Assembly (NCBI GenBank): GCA_963778845.1
Contig: CAVZVW010000004.1
Coordinates: forward strand, 337,728-401,727
DNA: 64,000 nt
Source: CAVZVW01 sp963778845
Lineage (GTDB): Bacteria; Actinomycetota; Actinomycetes; Actinomycetales; Kineosporiaceae
Direction of reading: 5' to 3'
A program made the translations under genes and the position numbers. This document shows positions 25,195 through 33,657 of this stretch, piece by piece; within the stretch, counting starts at the first letter, position 1, and every line of letters begins with the position of its first letter. The notes below the pieces were generated by a model. The model was not told the DNA's origin. It ran no database searches and saw only the letters and a program-made list of their open reading frames with translations.

Positions 25195-27042
25195 ATGGCG
25201 ACGACCTCGAACCCCACATCAGGCCCGACCGTGCGACCGGCCGGCGTCGTCCCGGCCCCGGGAGGCGCTGCGCCGACCCGCCCCGGCCAGGGACCGACCG
25301 TCGCCACGACAACGGCGACCGCCCCGCAGCGCGGCGTCCCCATCCCCGGCAGCTCGGTGAGGATCGCCGTCGACCCGGTCACCAGGATCGAGGGCCACCT
25401 GCGCATCGAGGCGCAGGTCGACTCCGGCAAGGTCAGCGACGCCTGGAGCTCCACGCCGATGTTCCGCGGTATCGAGACGATCCTCACCGGCCGCGACCCG
25501 CGCGATGCGTGGATCTTCACGCAGCGGATCTGCGGTGTGTGCACGACCGTGAGCGCGATCGCCTCCGTGCGGGCCGTGGAGAACGCCCTGGGGATCACGA
25601 TCCCCGACAACGCCCGGATCCTGCGCAACCTCATGGAAGGTGCCCTGTACATCCACGACCACGTCGTGCACTTCTACCACCTGCACGGTCCGGACTGGAT
25701 CGACGTCGTCAGCGCCGTCTCGGCGGACCCGGCGCAGGCAAGCGCCCTGCAGAAGTCGATGTCGGCGTGGCCGAACAACAGCACGGCGTACTTCACCGGC
25801 GTGCGCGACAAGCTGCAGGCCTTCGTCGGCAGCGGCCAGCTGGGACTGTTCGCCAACGGCTACTGGGGGCACCCTCAGTACGCGCTGAGCCCCGCGGCCA
25901 ACCTCGTGCTGATGGCCCACTACCTGGAGGCCCTGGACTGGCAGCGCGAGGCGGTCAAGATCCACGCGCATCTCGGGGGCAAGAACCCGCACCCCCAGAC
26001 CTACGTCGTCGGCGGCATGGCCACCCCTCTCGACCCCTCCAGCACCAAGGCGGTCAACCCGACGACCCTGGCGACGCTGCGACGCATCAACACCACCCTG
26101 AAGACGTTCGTCGACCAGGTCTACGTGCCCGACCTTCTGCTCCTCGCCAAGAGCTACAAGGCGTGGACGTCGATCGGCGCCGGCGTGGGCAACCTGCTGA
26201 GCTACGGCGACTTCCCCGCCAAGAGCGGTGTGCAGCTCATGGCCGCGGGGATCATCCGCGGCCGCAACGTCGGCGCCGTCGAGGCGGTCGACCAGGCCAG
26301 GATCACCGAGGACGTGACGCGTGCCTGGTACGTCAACGGCACCGCCAAGCACCCTTCGGCCGGCGTGACCCAGCCCAGCTACACCGGCCCGACACCGCCC
26401 TACGAGCTCCTCGACACCGCGGCCAAGTACACGTGGGGCAAGGCTCCCCGCTACGGCGGGGCCGTCATGGAGGTCGGACCGCTGGCGCGCGTGATGGTGT
26501 CCTACGCGGCCGGGCGCCCAAGGATCAAGCAGCTGGTGGACGGCGCCCTCGCGCAGGTGGGCATCCCGATCGGTGCCATGTTCTCCACGGTCGGGCGAAT
26601 GCTGGCTCGGGGTCTGGAGACCCAGTGGGTAGCGGAGAACATGACCCCCTGGGTCGACGAGCTCGCGACGAACATCGCCGCCGGCAACCTCACCGTCGCC
26701 GCCACGGCCAAGTGGAACCCGAGCACCTGGCCGGCCAGTGCCACGGGCCGCGGCTTCTCCGAGGCGCCGCGGGGCGGCCTCGGTCACTGGGTCGCCATCT
26801 CCGCCGGGAAGATCGCGCGCTACCAGATCATCATCCCCTCGACCTGGAACGGGTCGCCGCGCGACGCGGCCGGCAACCGCGGGGCGTGGGAACAGGCCCT
26901 GGTCGGCGTGCCGGTGTTCGACGCCGCCAAGCCGCTGGAGATCCTTCGCGTGGTGCACTCCTTCGACCCGTGCATGGCCTGCGCGGTGCATGTGCTGGAC
27001 GCCGATGGCGGCACGGTCTCCTCCGTCACCGTGGTGCCGTGA
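25195..27042 (+). CDS. [NiFe]-hydrogenase large subunit
   Basis: This 615-residue catalytic subunit oxidises H2 at a Ni-Fe(CN)2CO centre. N-terminal Ni ligands are in RICGVC (Cys113, Cys116); C-terminal ones are in DPCMACAVH (Cys593, Cys596). A 16-residue tail after His599 is removed on maturation. The usual His four residues after the second cysteine is Ser120 (CTTVS). Residues 1-52 are a Pro/Thr-rich extension without a signal, so export depends on the small subunit. PSTWNGSPRD and APRGGLGHW are classic group 1 segments. The start is 2 bp after the small subunit stop. Confidence 0.95.
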   Translation: MATTSNPTSGPTVRPAGVVPAPGGAAPTRPGQGPTVATTTATAPQRGVPIPGSSVRIAVDPVTRIEGHLRIEAQVDSGKVSDAWSSTPMFRGIETILTGRDPRDAWIFTQRICGVCTTVSAIASVRAVENALGITIPDNARILRNLMEGALYIHDHVVHFYHLHGPDWIDVVSAVSADPAQASALQKSMSAWPNNSTAYFTGVRDKLQAFVGSGQLGLFANGYWGHPQYALSPAANLVLMAHYLEALDWQREAVKIHAHLGGKNPHPQTYVVGGMATPLDPSSTKAVNPTTLATLRRINTTLKTFVDQVYVPDLLLLAKSYKAWTSIGAGVGNLLSYGDFPAKSGVQLMAAGIIRGRNVGAVEAVDQARITEDVTRAWYVNGTAKHPSAGVTQPSYTGPTPPYELLDTAAKYTWGKAPRYGGAVMEVGPLARVMVSYAAGRPRIKQLVDGALAQVGIPIGAMFSTVGRMLARGLETQWVAENMTPWVDELATNIAAGNLTVAATAKWNPSTWPASATGRGFSEAPRGGLGHWVAISAGKIARYQIIIPSTWNGSPRDAAGNRGAWEQALVGVPVFDAAKPLEILRVVHSFDPCMACAVHVLDADGGTVSSVTVVP

Positions 27043-27650
27043 ACCCCGAGCCGGCCACGGGAGCCACAGGCGAGGTGGCCGGCGGCGAGCGCGTCGTCGT
27101 CCTCGGCCTGGGCAACGTCCTCGTCGGGGACGACGGTGCCGGAGTCGCGGCGCTGGCAGACCTGACACGGCGCTACCTGCTGCCGCCGCAGGTCGAGGTC
27201 TTCGACGGCGGGGTGCTCGGGCTGCAGCTCCTGGGGCTGGTCGAGGACGTCGAGCACCTCCTGGTGCTGGACGCCGTCCGCCGCGTCGGGGCCGTTGCCG
27301 GAGATGTGGTGCGCTTGGACGGCGACCAGGTGCGGGCGCGGTTCGCCGTCACCGTCTCCACCCACGAGCTGGGCCTGGCCGAGGTGGTCGGTGCTGCCGA
27401 GCTGCGCGGACGCAGGCCGCGGCACCTGGTGGTGCTCGGCGTCCACCCGGGTGCCGTGCAGGAGCTCACGCTTGCGCTCACGCCACCGGTCGAGGCGACG
27501 GTCGGGGTGCTGGCCGACCTGGCCGCAGCCGAGCTGCGCACCTGGGGGCTCGCGGTGAGCGCCCGTACCGACCCCGAGCCCGCACGACCGTACCCGGACG
27601 GCGTCCTGCCGGCGCCTGCGTCGAGCGCCCCAGGCGGCCGCGATGCATGA
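27039..27650 (+). CDS. Hydrogenase maturation protease (HyaD/HybD family)
   Basis: This 203-residue endopeptidase removes the C-terminal peptide of the large subunit after nickel insertion. The family motif GLGNVLVGDDGAG spans 23-35 with the metal-sensing acidic residues. VLDAVRR and LGVHPG supply the second Asp and the His. The GTG start overlaps the large-subunit stop by 4 bp. The final 45 residues (Pro/Arg-rich) extend beyond the usual domain. It fits the adjacent substrate, which carries a 16-residue cleavable tail. Confidence 0.9.
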   Translation: MNPEPATGATGEVAGGERVVVLGLGNVLVGDDGAGVAALADLTRRYLLPPQVEVFDGGVLGLQLLGLVEDVEHLLVLDAVRRVGAVAGDVVRLDGDQVRARFAVTVSTHELGLAEVVGAAELRGRRPRHLVVLGVHPGAVQELTLALTPPVEATVGVLADLAAAELRTWGLAVSARTDPEPARPYPDGVLPAPASSAPGGRDA

Positions 27651-28035
27651 GCTGGGGATCGCCCGAGGGATCCTCGACATCGCGCTGTCAGCCGCTCGTC
27701 GCGCGGGGGCGGGCCGGGTGACGGCGGTCGACGTCGTGATCGGCGCCCTCGGCGGTGGTGCCGACGAGGCCGTGCGCACCTGCTTCGAGGTGCTCAGTGA
27801 CGCGACGCCGGCACAGGGGGCCCTGCTGCGGTTCACGATCGAGCCGGTCGCCGTCCGCTGCTGGGACTGTGCGTCGTCGCACGAGGTGGTGCCGCCGCTG
27901 CCGGACACCTGTGAAGCCTGTGGCGGGTCGCGGCTGGCCGTTCTGGGTGGGCGCTCGTTCCGCGTGCAGAGCATCGAGGCAGTCTGCCCGGACGAGGCGA
28001 TACGCGAGGAGGAGCTGTGCTCATCGACGTCGTGA
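27643..28035 (+). CDS. hypA: Hydrogenase nickel chaperone HypA
   Basis: This 130-residue nickel metallochaperone starts with MHELGIARGI, where His2 is the nickel ligand. It has a zinc site with two CxxC pairs (Cys73/Cys76 and Cys90/Cys93). HypA delivers nickel with HypB to the large subunit. It overlaps the protease gene by 8 bp and hypB by 19 bp, so the three are tightly coupled. No hypC, D, E or F genes are present in the window; these must be elsewhere if the enzyme is functional. Confidence 0.94.
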   Translation: MHELGIARGILDIALSAARRAGAGRVTAVDVVIGALGGGADEAVRTCFEVLSDATPAQGALLRFTIEPVAVRCWDCASSHEVVPPLPDTCEACGGSRLAVLGGRSFRVQSIEAVCPDEAIREEELCSSTS

Positions 28036-28661
28036 CCGAGGTGCACTACCGCAACGCGCAGACGGCGGAGTCGGTGCGGCGGCGCCTCGATGCCAGTGGC
28101 ACGGTGGCGGTCAACGTGCTCGGCTCGCCCGGCGCGGGCAAGACGACGATCATCGAGGCGATCGCCCGGCGGGTCGGAGCCGGCCGGATCGCGGTGATCG
28201 AGGGCGACCTGGCGTCGAGCGTGGACACCGAGCGGCTGCTGGCGGCGGGTGTGCCGGCCGTCCAGGTGAACACGGGCGGCGACTGCCACCTCGACGCCGC
28301 CATGGTCGCGGCCTGCCTGGACCGGGTGGATCTCGCGGCTGCTGCGCTCGTGCTCGTGGAGAACGTCGGGAACCTCGTGTGCCCGGCCGACGTCGCGATC
28401 GGCGCACACCGCACGATCGTGCTGGCGAGCGTGCCGGAGGGTGACGACAAGCCGCTGAAGTACCCCGGGATCTTCGCCGCCGCCGATCTCGTGGTGGTCA
28501 CCAAGACCGACGTGATGCACGCGTTCGACTTCGACCTCGAGCGGTTCGCCCGTCGGCTGAGGGCCGTGAACCCGGCGGCGTCGGTCATACCGGCGTCGGC
28601 GCGGACCGGCGACGGCATGGCCTCGGTCGTCGAGTGGCTGCTAGGCGCTCTCGCCCGGTGA
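28017..28661 (+). CDS. hypB: Hydrogenase nickel-insertion GTPase HypB
   Basis: This 214-residue SIMIBI-class GTPase drives nickel insertion. The Walker A is GSPGAGKTT (36-44). VIEGDLASSVDTERL and VENVGNLVCPA are switch regions, and TKTD is the guanine-specificity motif. It lacks the His-rich nickel-storage N-terminus and the N-terminal CxxCGC motif of some HypB proteins. The GTG at 28017 lies inside the hypA coding region. The downstream phosphotransferase gene overlaps it by 4 bp. Confidence 0.94.
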   Translation: MLIDVVTEVHYRNAQTAESVRRRLDASGTVAVNVLGSPGAGKTTIIEAIARRVGAGRIAVIEGDLASSVDTERLLAAGVPAVQVNTGGDCHLDAAMVAACLDRVDLAAAALVLVENVGNLVCPADVAIGAHRTIVLASVPEGDDKPLKYPGIFAAADLVVVTKTDVMHAFDFDLERFARRLRAVNPAASVIPASARTGDGMASVVEWLLGALAR

Positions 28662-29545
28662 CGGTGGGGGTCCCGGATCTCGACGCCGGTCTCGCGGCCT
28701 GGTGCGAGCGGGTCGTCGGTCCCTTCCGGCTGGAGCCTCTGCCCGCCGCCGGGGGTGGGCGCTCGGCCGGGCGCGGGCTGGTCGTCGGGCTGCGGACGCC
28801 GTCCCTGCTGCGGGTGCTCAAGGTGCCCGTCACGGCGAGAGGGGCGCAGGCCGAGCGGTGGGCCTACCGCGAGTGGGCACCGGTGCTGGGCGATGAGGCG
28901 CCGCGGCTGGTGGCCTACCGCGAGGGGGCTCCGCCGGCGCTGATCCTCACCGCGATGGACGGCCACCCCGCGCCGGACGACGGGACAGCGTGGCGACCGG
29001 CGACTCTGCGCCGCGCCGGCGCTGCCCTGGCCCGCCTGCACGGCGTCGCGTTGCCCGCGCCGGCCGACGCGGACGGGGCGGCCGTCGACCACGTCTCGGC
29101 GGTCCTCGAGGACTGGCTCGGTGAAGGCCTGGCTGCGGGCGCCCTCGACGCGGAGGAGGTGGCGCTGGCCCGAGCGGCGCTGGACGACGTCGCGTGCTTC
29201 TCGGGTGAGCCCGGCGTGGCCTGCCACGGGGACTACCGTCCGGCCAACTGGCTCGTGGACGGCGCCGGTGGATGGGTCGGCATGGTGGACTTCGAGCACT
29301 CACGGCTCGGGCCGGCCGCCCTCGACGTGACGGCGTTCTGGGACGCGACGTTCGGCACGAACCCCGAGCTCGGCGCGGCCTTCCTCGACGGCTACGGGCG
29401 CCGGGCGGGGGACGAACGGCGCCTGCGGATCGGCAGGGTTGCGGCCGCCCTGGCCCGCGTCGTCGGGGGCACGATGGCCGGCGCAGCGGAGCCTGTCGCC
29501 GCCGGCCGGTCGGCCCTGCGCGCACTGGCTCGCTCGTGGTCGTGA
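28658..29545 (+). CDS. Phosphotransferase (APH/choline-kinase fold) at the end of the hydrogenase operon
   Basis: This 295-residue protein has the aminoglycoside-phosphotransferase/choline-kinase catalytic signature HGDYRPANWLVD (His190 region), followed by VDFEHS with the metal-binding Asp. Substrates of such proteins are diverse small molecules and cannot be predicted. Its GTG overlaps hypB by 4 bp, so it is translated with the hydrogenase genes. I know of no established hydrogenase-maturation role for this fold. It could be a passenger gene or an unrecognised accessory factor. Confidence 0.8.
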   Translation: MTVGVPDLDAGLAAWCERVVGPFRLEPLPAAGGGRSAGRGLVVGLRTPSLLRVLKVPVTARGAQAERWAYREWAPVLGDEAPRLVAYREGAPPALILTAMDGHPAPDDGTAWRPATLRRAGAALARLHGVALPAPADADGAAVDHVSAVLEDWLGEGLAAGALDAEEVALARAALDDVACFSGEPGVACHGDYRPANWLVDGAGGWVGMVDFEHSRLGPAALDVTAFWDATFGTNPELGAAFLDGYGRRAGDERRLRIGRVAAALARVVGGTMAGAAEPVAAGRSALRALARSWS

Positions 29546-29567
29546 CGCACGTGCGGTGCGCCACCCG

Positions 29568-29700
29568 TGATCGTGAGACATCCGTGCGCTCACCGGTGAT
29601 CGTGAGGCATCTCGCCCGTCCGGCCGCGTGGCGTGTCTCACGATCGCGACGGGTGTCTCACGATCACCACTGAGACAGGCGTGCTCACCGGTAATCGTGA
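29568..29700. repeat. Array of TGATCGTGAGACA repeats in mirror-image orientation (locus 1)
   Basis: Two forward copies (29568-29580, and 29597-29609 with one mismatch) are followed by two reverse copies (29634-29646 and 29654-29666) and a degenerate forward copy near 29691. The set forms a broad dyad between the phosphotransferase and HAD genes. The same motif recurs at 48669-48765 and 61785-61946. Confidence 0.85.
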
Positions 29701-29756
29701 TCACAGCGAGAACGTCGGCGGTCGGCGGTCGACGCCGCGTCGGGGAGGATGAGGGC

Positions 29757-30557
29757 GTGCGCCTCGTTGCCTGCGACCTGGACGGGACCGTCGTCCGTGC
29801 CGACGGCACGATCTCGGCGCGGACCCTGGCCGCGTTCGAGGCGTGCACCGCCGCCGGCGTCGAGGTGCTGTTCGTCACCGGCCGACCGCCTCGGTGGATG
29901 CCACCGATCGCGGAGGCGACAGGGCATAGCGGCATCGCCGTCTGCGGCAACGGCGCGGTGCTCTACGACCTCGCGAGCGAGCAGGTTCTGCACGCGTACG
30001 GGCTCGCGCCGGCCATGGTCCAGGCGGCCGCCGACCGGCTGCGGGCGAGCATGCGCGACGCGGTGTTCGCGATGGAGACCCTGCAGGGCTACCGGCGTGA
30101 GCCCGGGTTCGTGCCGCATCACGACGCCGCCGCCGCGGCGCTGTGTGGGCAGCTGCCCGACCTGCTGGCCGACGCTCCCGTCGTCGTCAAGCTCCTCTGC
30201 CGGGTCGAGTCGCTGCGCGCCGACGCGATCCTGGCCCGGGCCAGGCGCCTGCTCGTCGGGATCGCCGAGCCGGTGCACTCCGACCCTCGCGGGAGCCTGC
30301 TCGAGGTGTCCGCCATCGGGGTGAGCAAGGCGTCGACGCTCGCCACCCTGGTGGCCGAGCGGGGCCTCACCGCCGAGGATGTGGTGGCCTTCGGCGACAT
30401 GCCGAACGACGTGGCGATGCTGCGCTGGGCGGGCCGCGGCGTCGCGGTCGCCGACGGGCATCGCGAGGCGATCGGGGCCGCCGACGAGGTCGCGCCGGCA
30501 TGCGCCGACGACGGCGTCGCCCGGGTGCTGGAACGCCTGCTGGCGGTCACGCCTTAG
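29757..30557 (+). CDS. HAD-superfamily hydrolase, Cof-like
   Basis: This 266-residue type IIB HAD phosphatase has motif I CDLDGT (Asp7, Asp9), VLFVTGRPP (motif II), a central cap, Lys in GVSKASTL (motif III) and FGDMPNDVAML (motif IV). It likely dephosphorylates a sugar phosphate or related metabolite. It is a paralogue of the gene at 15059. The GTG at 29757 is chosen, with GGAGG (29744-29748) at proper spacing. It follows a repeat array and probably has its own promoter. Confidence 0.9.
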   Translation: MRLVACDLDGTVVRADGTISARTLAAFEACTAAGVEVLFVTGRPPRWMPPIAEATGHSGIAVCGNGAVLYDLASEQVLHAYGLAPAMVQAAADRLRASMRDAVFAMETLQGYRREPGFVPHHDAAAAALCGQLPDLLADAPVVVKLLCRVESLRADAILARARRLLVGIAEPVHSDPRGSLLEVSAIGVSKASTLATLVAERGLTAEDVVAFGDMPNDVAMLRWAGRGVAVADGHREAIGAADEVAPACADDGVARVLERLLAVTP

Positions 30558-30736
30558 GCACCTGCCGACGCCGCGCGCAGCTCAGCCGCCCGAGGCGGTG
30601 GGTGAGAAGCCGACGACGCCTCGGTTGACCCGCTGTTGACCCGCTGCTGGGCCAATCGAGGGCGCTCGCACAGGACGCTCTCATGTAGGGCGTGCAACCT
30701 GAGGGTCAGCGTCCACCCCCACCCCAGGAGCCACCG

Positions 30737-31139
30737 ATGTCCCCCCGCCCCCGCCGGGAACCGATGACCCCCGACCAGCGTGACGCCGCCCAGCGGCGCA
30801 TCCGCACCGTGACCGTGAGCGTCCTCAGCGCCGCCGTGGCCGCCACCGGGGTGACCACCCTGACCGCCGCCTTCACCCACCCCGCCTCGTCGACCTCGGC
30901 GGCCGCTCAGACCGCGGCCGCAGGCACCTCTGACACGTCCGGCGGCTCCGGCACCACGAAGGCCCAGAGCCGCTCCTCCGACGACGGCGGCGGGGAGGAG
31001 GGCGACGACGGCGGCTTCTTCTCGTTCATCCCGGGTGTGGGTTCGGGCGGAGGTTCCGGTCCAGGGTTCCGGTCTGGGCTCGGCACCCCCGCCGCCCCCC
31101 ACGTCGCAGGGCGGCAGGGTCTCCTCGGGCGGGTCGTGA
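30737..31139 (+). pseudogene. Small Gly/Ser-rich membrane protein, apparently frameshifted into apbE
   Basis: The ATG at 30737 (AGGAG 7 bp upstream) starts a protein with one membrane helix (about residues 20-45) and a long acidic Gly/Ser-rich exported tail. As read, the frame runs on into ApbE. Moving to the +1 frame near 31060 instead gives a continuing Gly/Ser then poly-Pro tail (GSAPPPPPTSQGGRVSSGGS) and a stop at 31137-31139, 2 bp before the apbE ATG. A one-base error or mutation near 31060 explains this. Function unknown; probably an accessory of the flavin-transfer system. Confidence 0.65.
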
Positions 31140-31141
31140 CC

Positions 31142-32107
31142 ATGACCACGGTGACCGCTGTGCCTCCCGCGGCCGTCTCCCCCACGCGTGAGTGGCGAGC
31201 CCTCGGCACCACGGTGCAGCTCGCCGTCAGCGAGCCCGAGCACCTCGACGAAGCGGTCGGCGTGGCCACTGCCGTGATCGACCACCTGGACCGCACGTGC
31301 AGCCGCTTCCGACCCGACTCCGACCTCTCGAGGGCGAACGCCGCTGCGGGGTCGTGGGTGCAGGTCGACGGGCTGCTCGTGGCGGCACTCGGTGCGGCGC
31401 TGCACGCCGCCCGGGTCACGGGGGGGTTGGTGGACCCCACCTTGGGGCGGGTGCTGGCCGCCCAGGGATACGACCGTGATCTGGACGACGTGCGCGCCGC
31501 CCGAGTGAGCCCTACCTCCGTTCGCCTGCCTTCTGCCGCTCCGCGCCCCGGCGCCTGGCGGGAGGTGGGCCTGGACCGGGCGGGCGCCGTCCTGGTGCCC
31601 GAAGGGACCGCGCTCGACCTCGGTGCCACCGGCAAGGCGTTCGGCGCCGACCTCGTGGCTGCTGCCGTCGTCGCCGAGCTCGGCTGCGGCGTGGCCGCAA
31701 GCCTGGGCGGGGACGTCGCGGTGGCCGGACCGCCGCCTGTCTTCCCCGACGGTGTCGGCTGGCCCGTGACGATCGAGGCCGTCGCGGGACGTGGCGGGGC
31801 GCCGCTGACGGTGCTGGTGGACTCCGGTGGGCTGGCGACGTCCAGCACCCGTCGGCGCACGTGGAGGCACCGCGGTCGCCTCGTGCACCACCTGCTCGAC
31901 CCCTCGTCCGGCCGCCCGGTGCCGCCGGTGTGGAGCGAGGTCAGCGTGCGAGCCACGTCGTGCCTCGACGCCAACGCGGCCACCACGGCCGCCATGGTGA
32001 TGGGCGAGCGTGCCGTGGAGTGGTTGGACGCCGCGGGCCTGCCGGCGCTCCTGCGTCGCCTCGACGGTCGCCTCGTGGGTGTCGCCGGCTGGGCCGTCGA
32101 AGGCTGA
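31142..32107 (+). CDS. FAD:protein FMN transferase (ApbE family)
   Basis: ApbE covalently attaches FMN to Thr/Ser of exported flavoproteins, using FAD and magnesium. The domain is complete from REWRALGTTVQLAV through TCSRFRPDSDLSRANA, DLGATGKAFGADL and SLGGDVAVAG to the C-terminal LDANAATTAAMVMG with the metal-binding Asp. From the ATG at 31142 the protein has 321 residues. As sequenced, the open frame also continues upstream into the small membrane-protein gene, which I interpret as a frameshift artefact or gene fusion. No FMN-acceptor protein gene is adjacent. Confidence 0.88.
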   Translation: MTTVTAVPPAAVSPTREWRALGTTVQLAVSEPEHLDEAVGVATAVIDHLDRTCSRFRPDSDLSRANAAAGSWVQVDGLLVAALGAALHAARVTGGLVDPTLGRVLAAQGYDRDLDDVRAARVSPTSVRLPSAAPRPGAWREVGLDRAGAVLVPEGTALDLGATGKAFGADLVAAAVVAELGCGVAASLGGDVAVAGPPPVFPDGVGWPVTIEAVAGRGGAPLTVLVDSGGLATSSTRRRTWRHRGRLVHHLLDPSSGRPVPPVWSEVSVRATSCLDANAATTAAMVMGERAVEWLDAAGLPALLRRLDGRLVGVAGWAVEG

Positions 32108-32135
32108 CGCCGGCAACCCGGCAGGATCGGCCCGG

Positions 32136-32180
32136 CAGCGATCAGCCCTACAGCGATCAGCCCTACAGCGATCAGCCCGG
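32136..32180 (+). repeat. 15-bp tandem repeat, three units
   Basis: Three copies of CAGCGATCAGCCCTA (the last with CGG at the end) fill the 64-bp gap between apbE and the convergent downstream gene. The last unit reaches the stop codon of the gene on the minus strand. Confidence 0.88.
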
Positions 32181-32639
32181 CAGGACCGGCACGAGCTCGT
32201 CGAGCAGCTCCCGTAGGCGCTTCGTGGCGGCCCGGGCGTCGTCGACGGCGGCGTGGACGGCGTGCTCGTCGCGGCGGCGGGCAGCCACCCATGCCGTGAG
32301 CACGTACTCGCCGAGATGGGCGACCAGCGTCGCGGCGTGGCCGACCTCCCTGTGCACGAGGTGGCCCAGCCCCAGTGGTGCCTCGGGAAGCTCCGGTTCG
32401 TGCGAGGGCCAAGTGCGTTGCGCGGACTCGCAGATCCCGCGCACCACGCTCAGGCTGTGCTCGAGGGTCTCGGCGATCTCGTCCAGCTCGATGCGCAGCG
32501 GTCGGGACGGCACGGTGACCATCACCTCGCGGTAGCGGAGCACCGCGCGCTCGTAGCGGTCGTGGTCGTTGCGCCAGACGCCACTGCCGAGCGCGGTCTG
32601 CTCACCGTGTCGGTGAGCGGCCCAGTCACGAAGCCTCAC
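32172..32639 (-). CDS. Conserved hypothetical helical protein
   Basis: A 155-residue, helix-rich soluble protein with several His residues (for example GHLVHREVGHAATL). Its charge pattern suggests a four-helix bundle. I cannot place it in a characterised family. The GTG at 32639 has GGGGGG about 9-14 bases upstream. It converges on apbE and is followed by tandem repeats. No operon partner is obvious. Confidence 0.65.
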   Translation of the reverse strand: MRLRDWAAHRHGEQTALGSGVWRNDHDRYERAVLRYREVMVTVPSRPLRIELDEIAETLEHSLSVVRGICESAQRTWPSHEPELPEAPLGLGHLVHREVGHAATLVAHLGEYVLTAWVAARRRDEHAVHAAVDDARAATKRLRELLDELVPVLPG

Positions 32640-32758
32640 ATGATCACCCCCCGCGGAGGGTCGATGCAGGAGCGGGTCTCCCCCAGCCCCATGAGTCTGC
32701 CGTTCGGGGCGATCGGTGCGCCAGCGGTCGAATGACCGGCACGGGGCGTCCCCCGTTC

Positions 32759-32833
32759 GGTGGTCGGAGGGTGGTCACGGGTGGTCGGAGGGTGGTCAGA
32801 GGGTGGTCAGACGGTGGTCAGACGGTGGTCAGA
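32759..32833 (+). repeat. GGTGGTCAGA-type 10/11-bp tandem repeats
   Basis: Seven imperfect copies of GGTGGTC(A/G)GA follow each other with 10-11 bp spacing, ending over the 3' end of the bpa gene. The array is G-rich on this strand and could form secondary structure in the bpa 3' region. Confidence 0.8.
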
Positions 32834-33446
32834 GGTACTGCCCGGTGCCGTCGACGTCGGGGTGACCAGGGACGCCGCCCTCGGGCCTCATCATGACCTG
32901 CCCGCCGCCGGCGGCCCCGGGAAGGGCACGGCGCATCTGCTCCAGCTGCGCGCGCGCGGCCATCTGCTGGGCGAACAGGGCCGTCTGGATGCCGTGGAAC
33001 AGGCCCTCGAGCCACCCGACCAGCTGCGCCTGGGCGATGCGCAGCTCGGCGTCGCTGGGGGTCGCGGTGCCGTCGAACGGCAGTGTGATCCGGTTCAGCT
33101 CCTCGACGAGCTCGGGCGCGAGGCCCTCTTCGAGCTCGTGGATGGAGCGCTCGTGGATGGCCGCCAGCCGGACGCGCCCGGCCTCGTCCAGCGGGGCGCT
33201 GCGCACCTCCTCGAGCAGCTGCTTGATCATGCTGCCGATCCGCATGACCTTGGCGGGCTGCTCGATGAGAACGGCGGGGTTCGGCTCGTCGTCCGAGCCG
33301 GGCCCCGCGACCGCCATACCCTCCGGCGTCACGACCAGGATGCGGTCGCCGCGGTGGTCACGCCCCTGGCGCGGCGGGCCCTCCGCGCCCTCCTTTGCCG
33401 GCTCCTGTGCCGGGTCGGTGGCTGGCTCGTCTGGCGTGGTCGGCAT
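32829..33446 (-). CDS. bpa: Bacterial proteasome activator
   Basis: This 205-residue ATP-independent activator opens the 20S proteasome gate to let unfolded proteins enter. The core helices include IGSMIKQLLEEVRSAPLDEA, the strongly conserved AQLVGWLEGLFHGIQTALF and AQQMAARAQLEQMR. The C-terminus is GQYL, the motif that docks into the proteasome alpha ring. The N-terminal 35 residues are disordered and acidic. It implies that this organism has a 20S proteasome, although no prcAB genes are in the window. It is flanked by tandem-repeat DNA on both sides. Confidence 0.93.
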   Translation of the reverse strand: MPTTPDEPATDPAQEPAKEGAEGPPRQGRDHRGDRILVVTPEGMAVAGPGSDDEPNPAVLIEQPAKVMRIGSMIKQLLEEVRSAPLDEAGRVRLAAIHERSIHELEEGLAPELVEELNRITLPFDGTATPSDAELRIAQAQLVGWLEGLFHGIQTALFAQQMAARAQLEQMRRALPGAAGGGQVMMRPEGGVPGHPDVDGTGQYL

Positions 33447-33556
33447 GACACCATCCTGCTCTCCCGGCCGCCCTGCGGCGCAACCGCCTCCACCCCGGCC
33501 CGGTCTGGCGTGCCCCGGCTCGGTCTCGCGTGCCCCGGCCTGGTCTGGCGTGCCTT

Positions 33557-33645
33557 GTCGTCGGCTCAGAGGTCCGTCGTCGGCTCAGAGGTCCGTCGTC
33601 GGCTCGGAGGTCCGTCGTCGGCCCAGGGCCCGTTGTCGGCTCACT
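33557..33645 (+). repeat. 19-bp tandem repeat upstream of the desulfurase-like gene
   Basis: Four increasingly diverged copies of GTCGTCGGCTCAGAGGTCC run from about 33557 to 33640. They are preceded by about three copies of a CGGTCTGGCGTGCCCCGG-type unit (33500-33555). Together they fill the promoter gap between bpa and the downstream gene. Confidence 0.85.
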
Positions 33646-33657
33646 AGGCTGCGGCCC

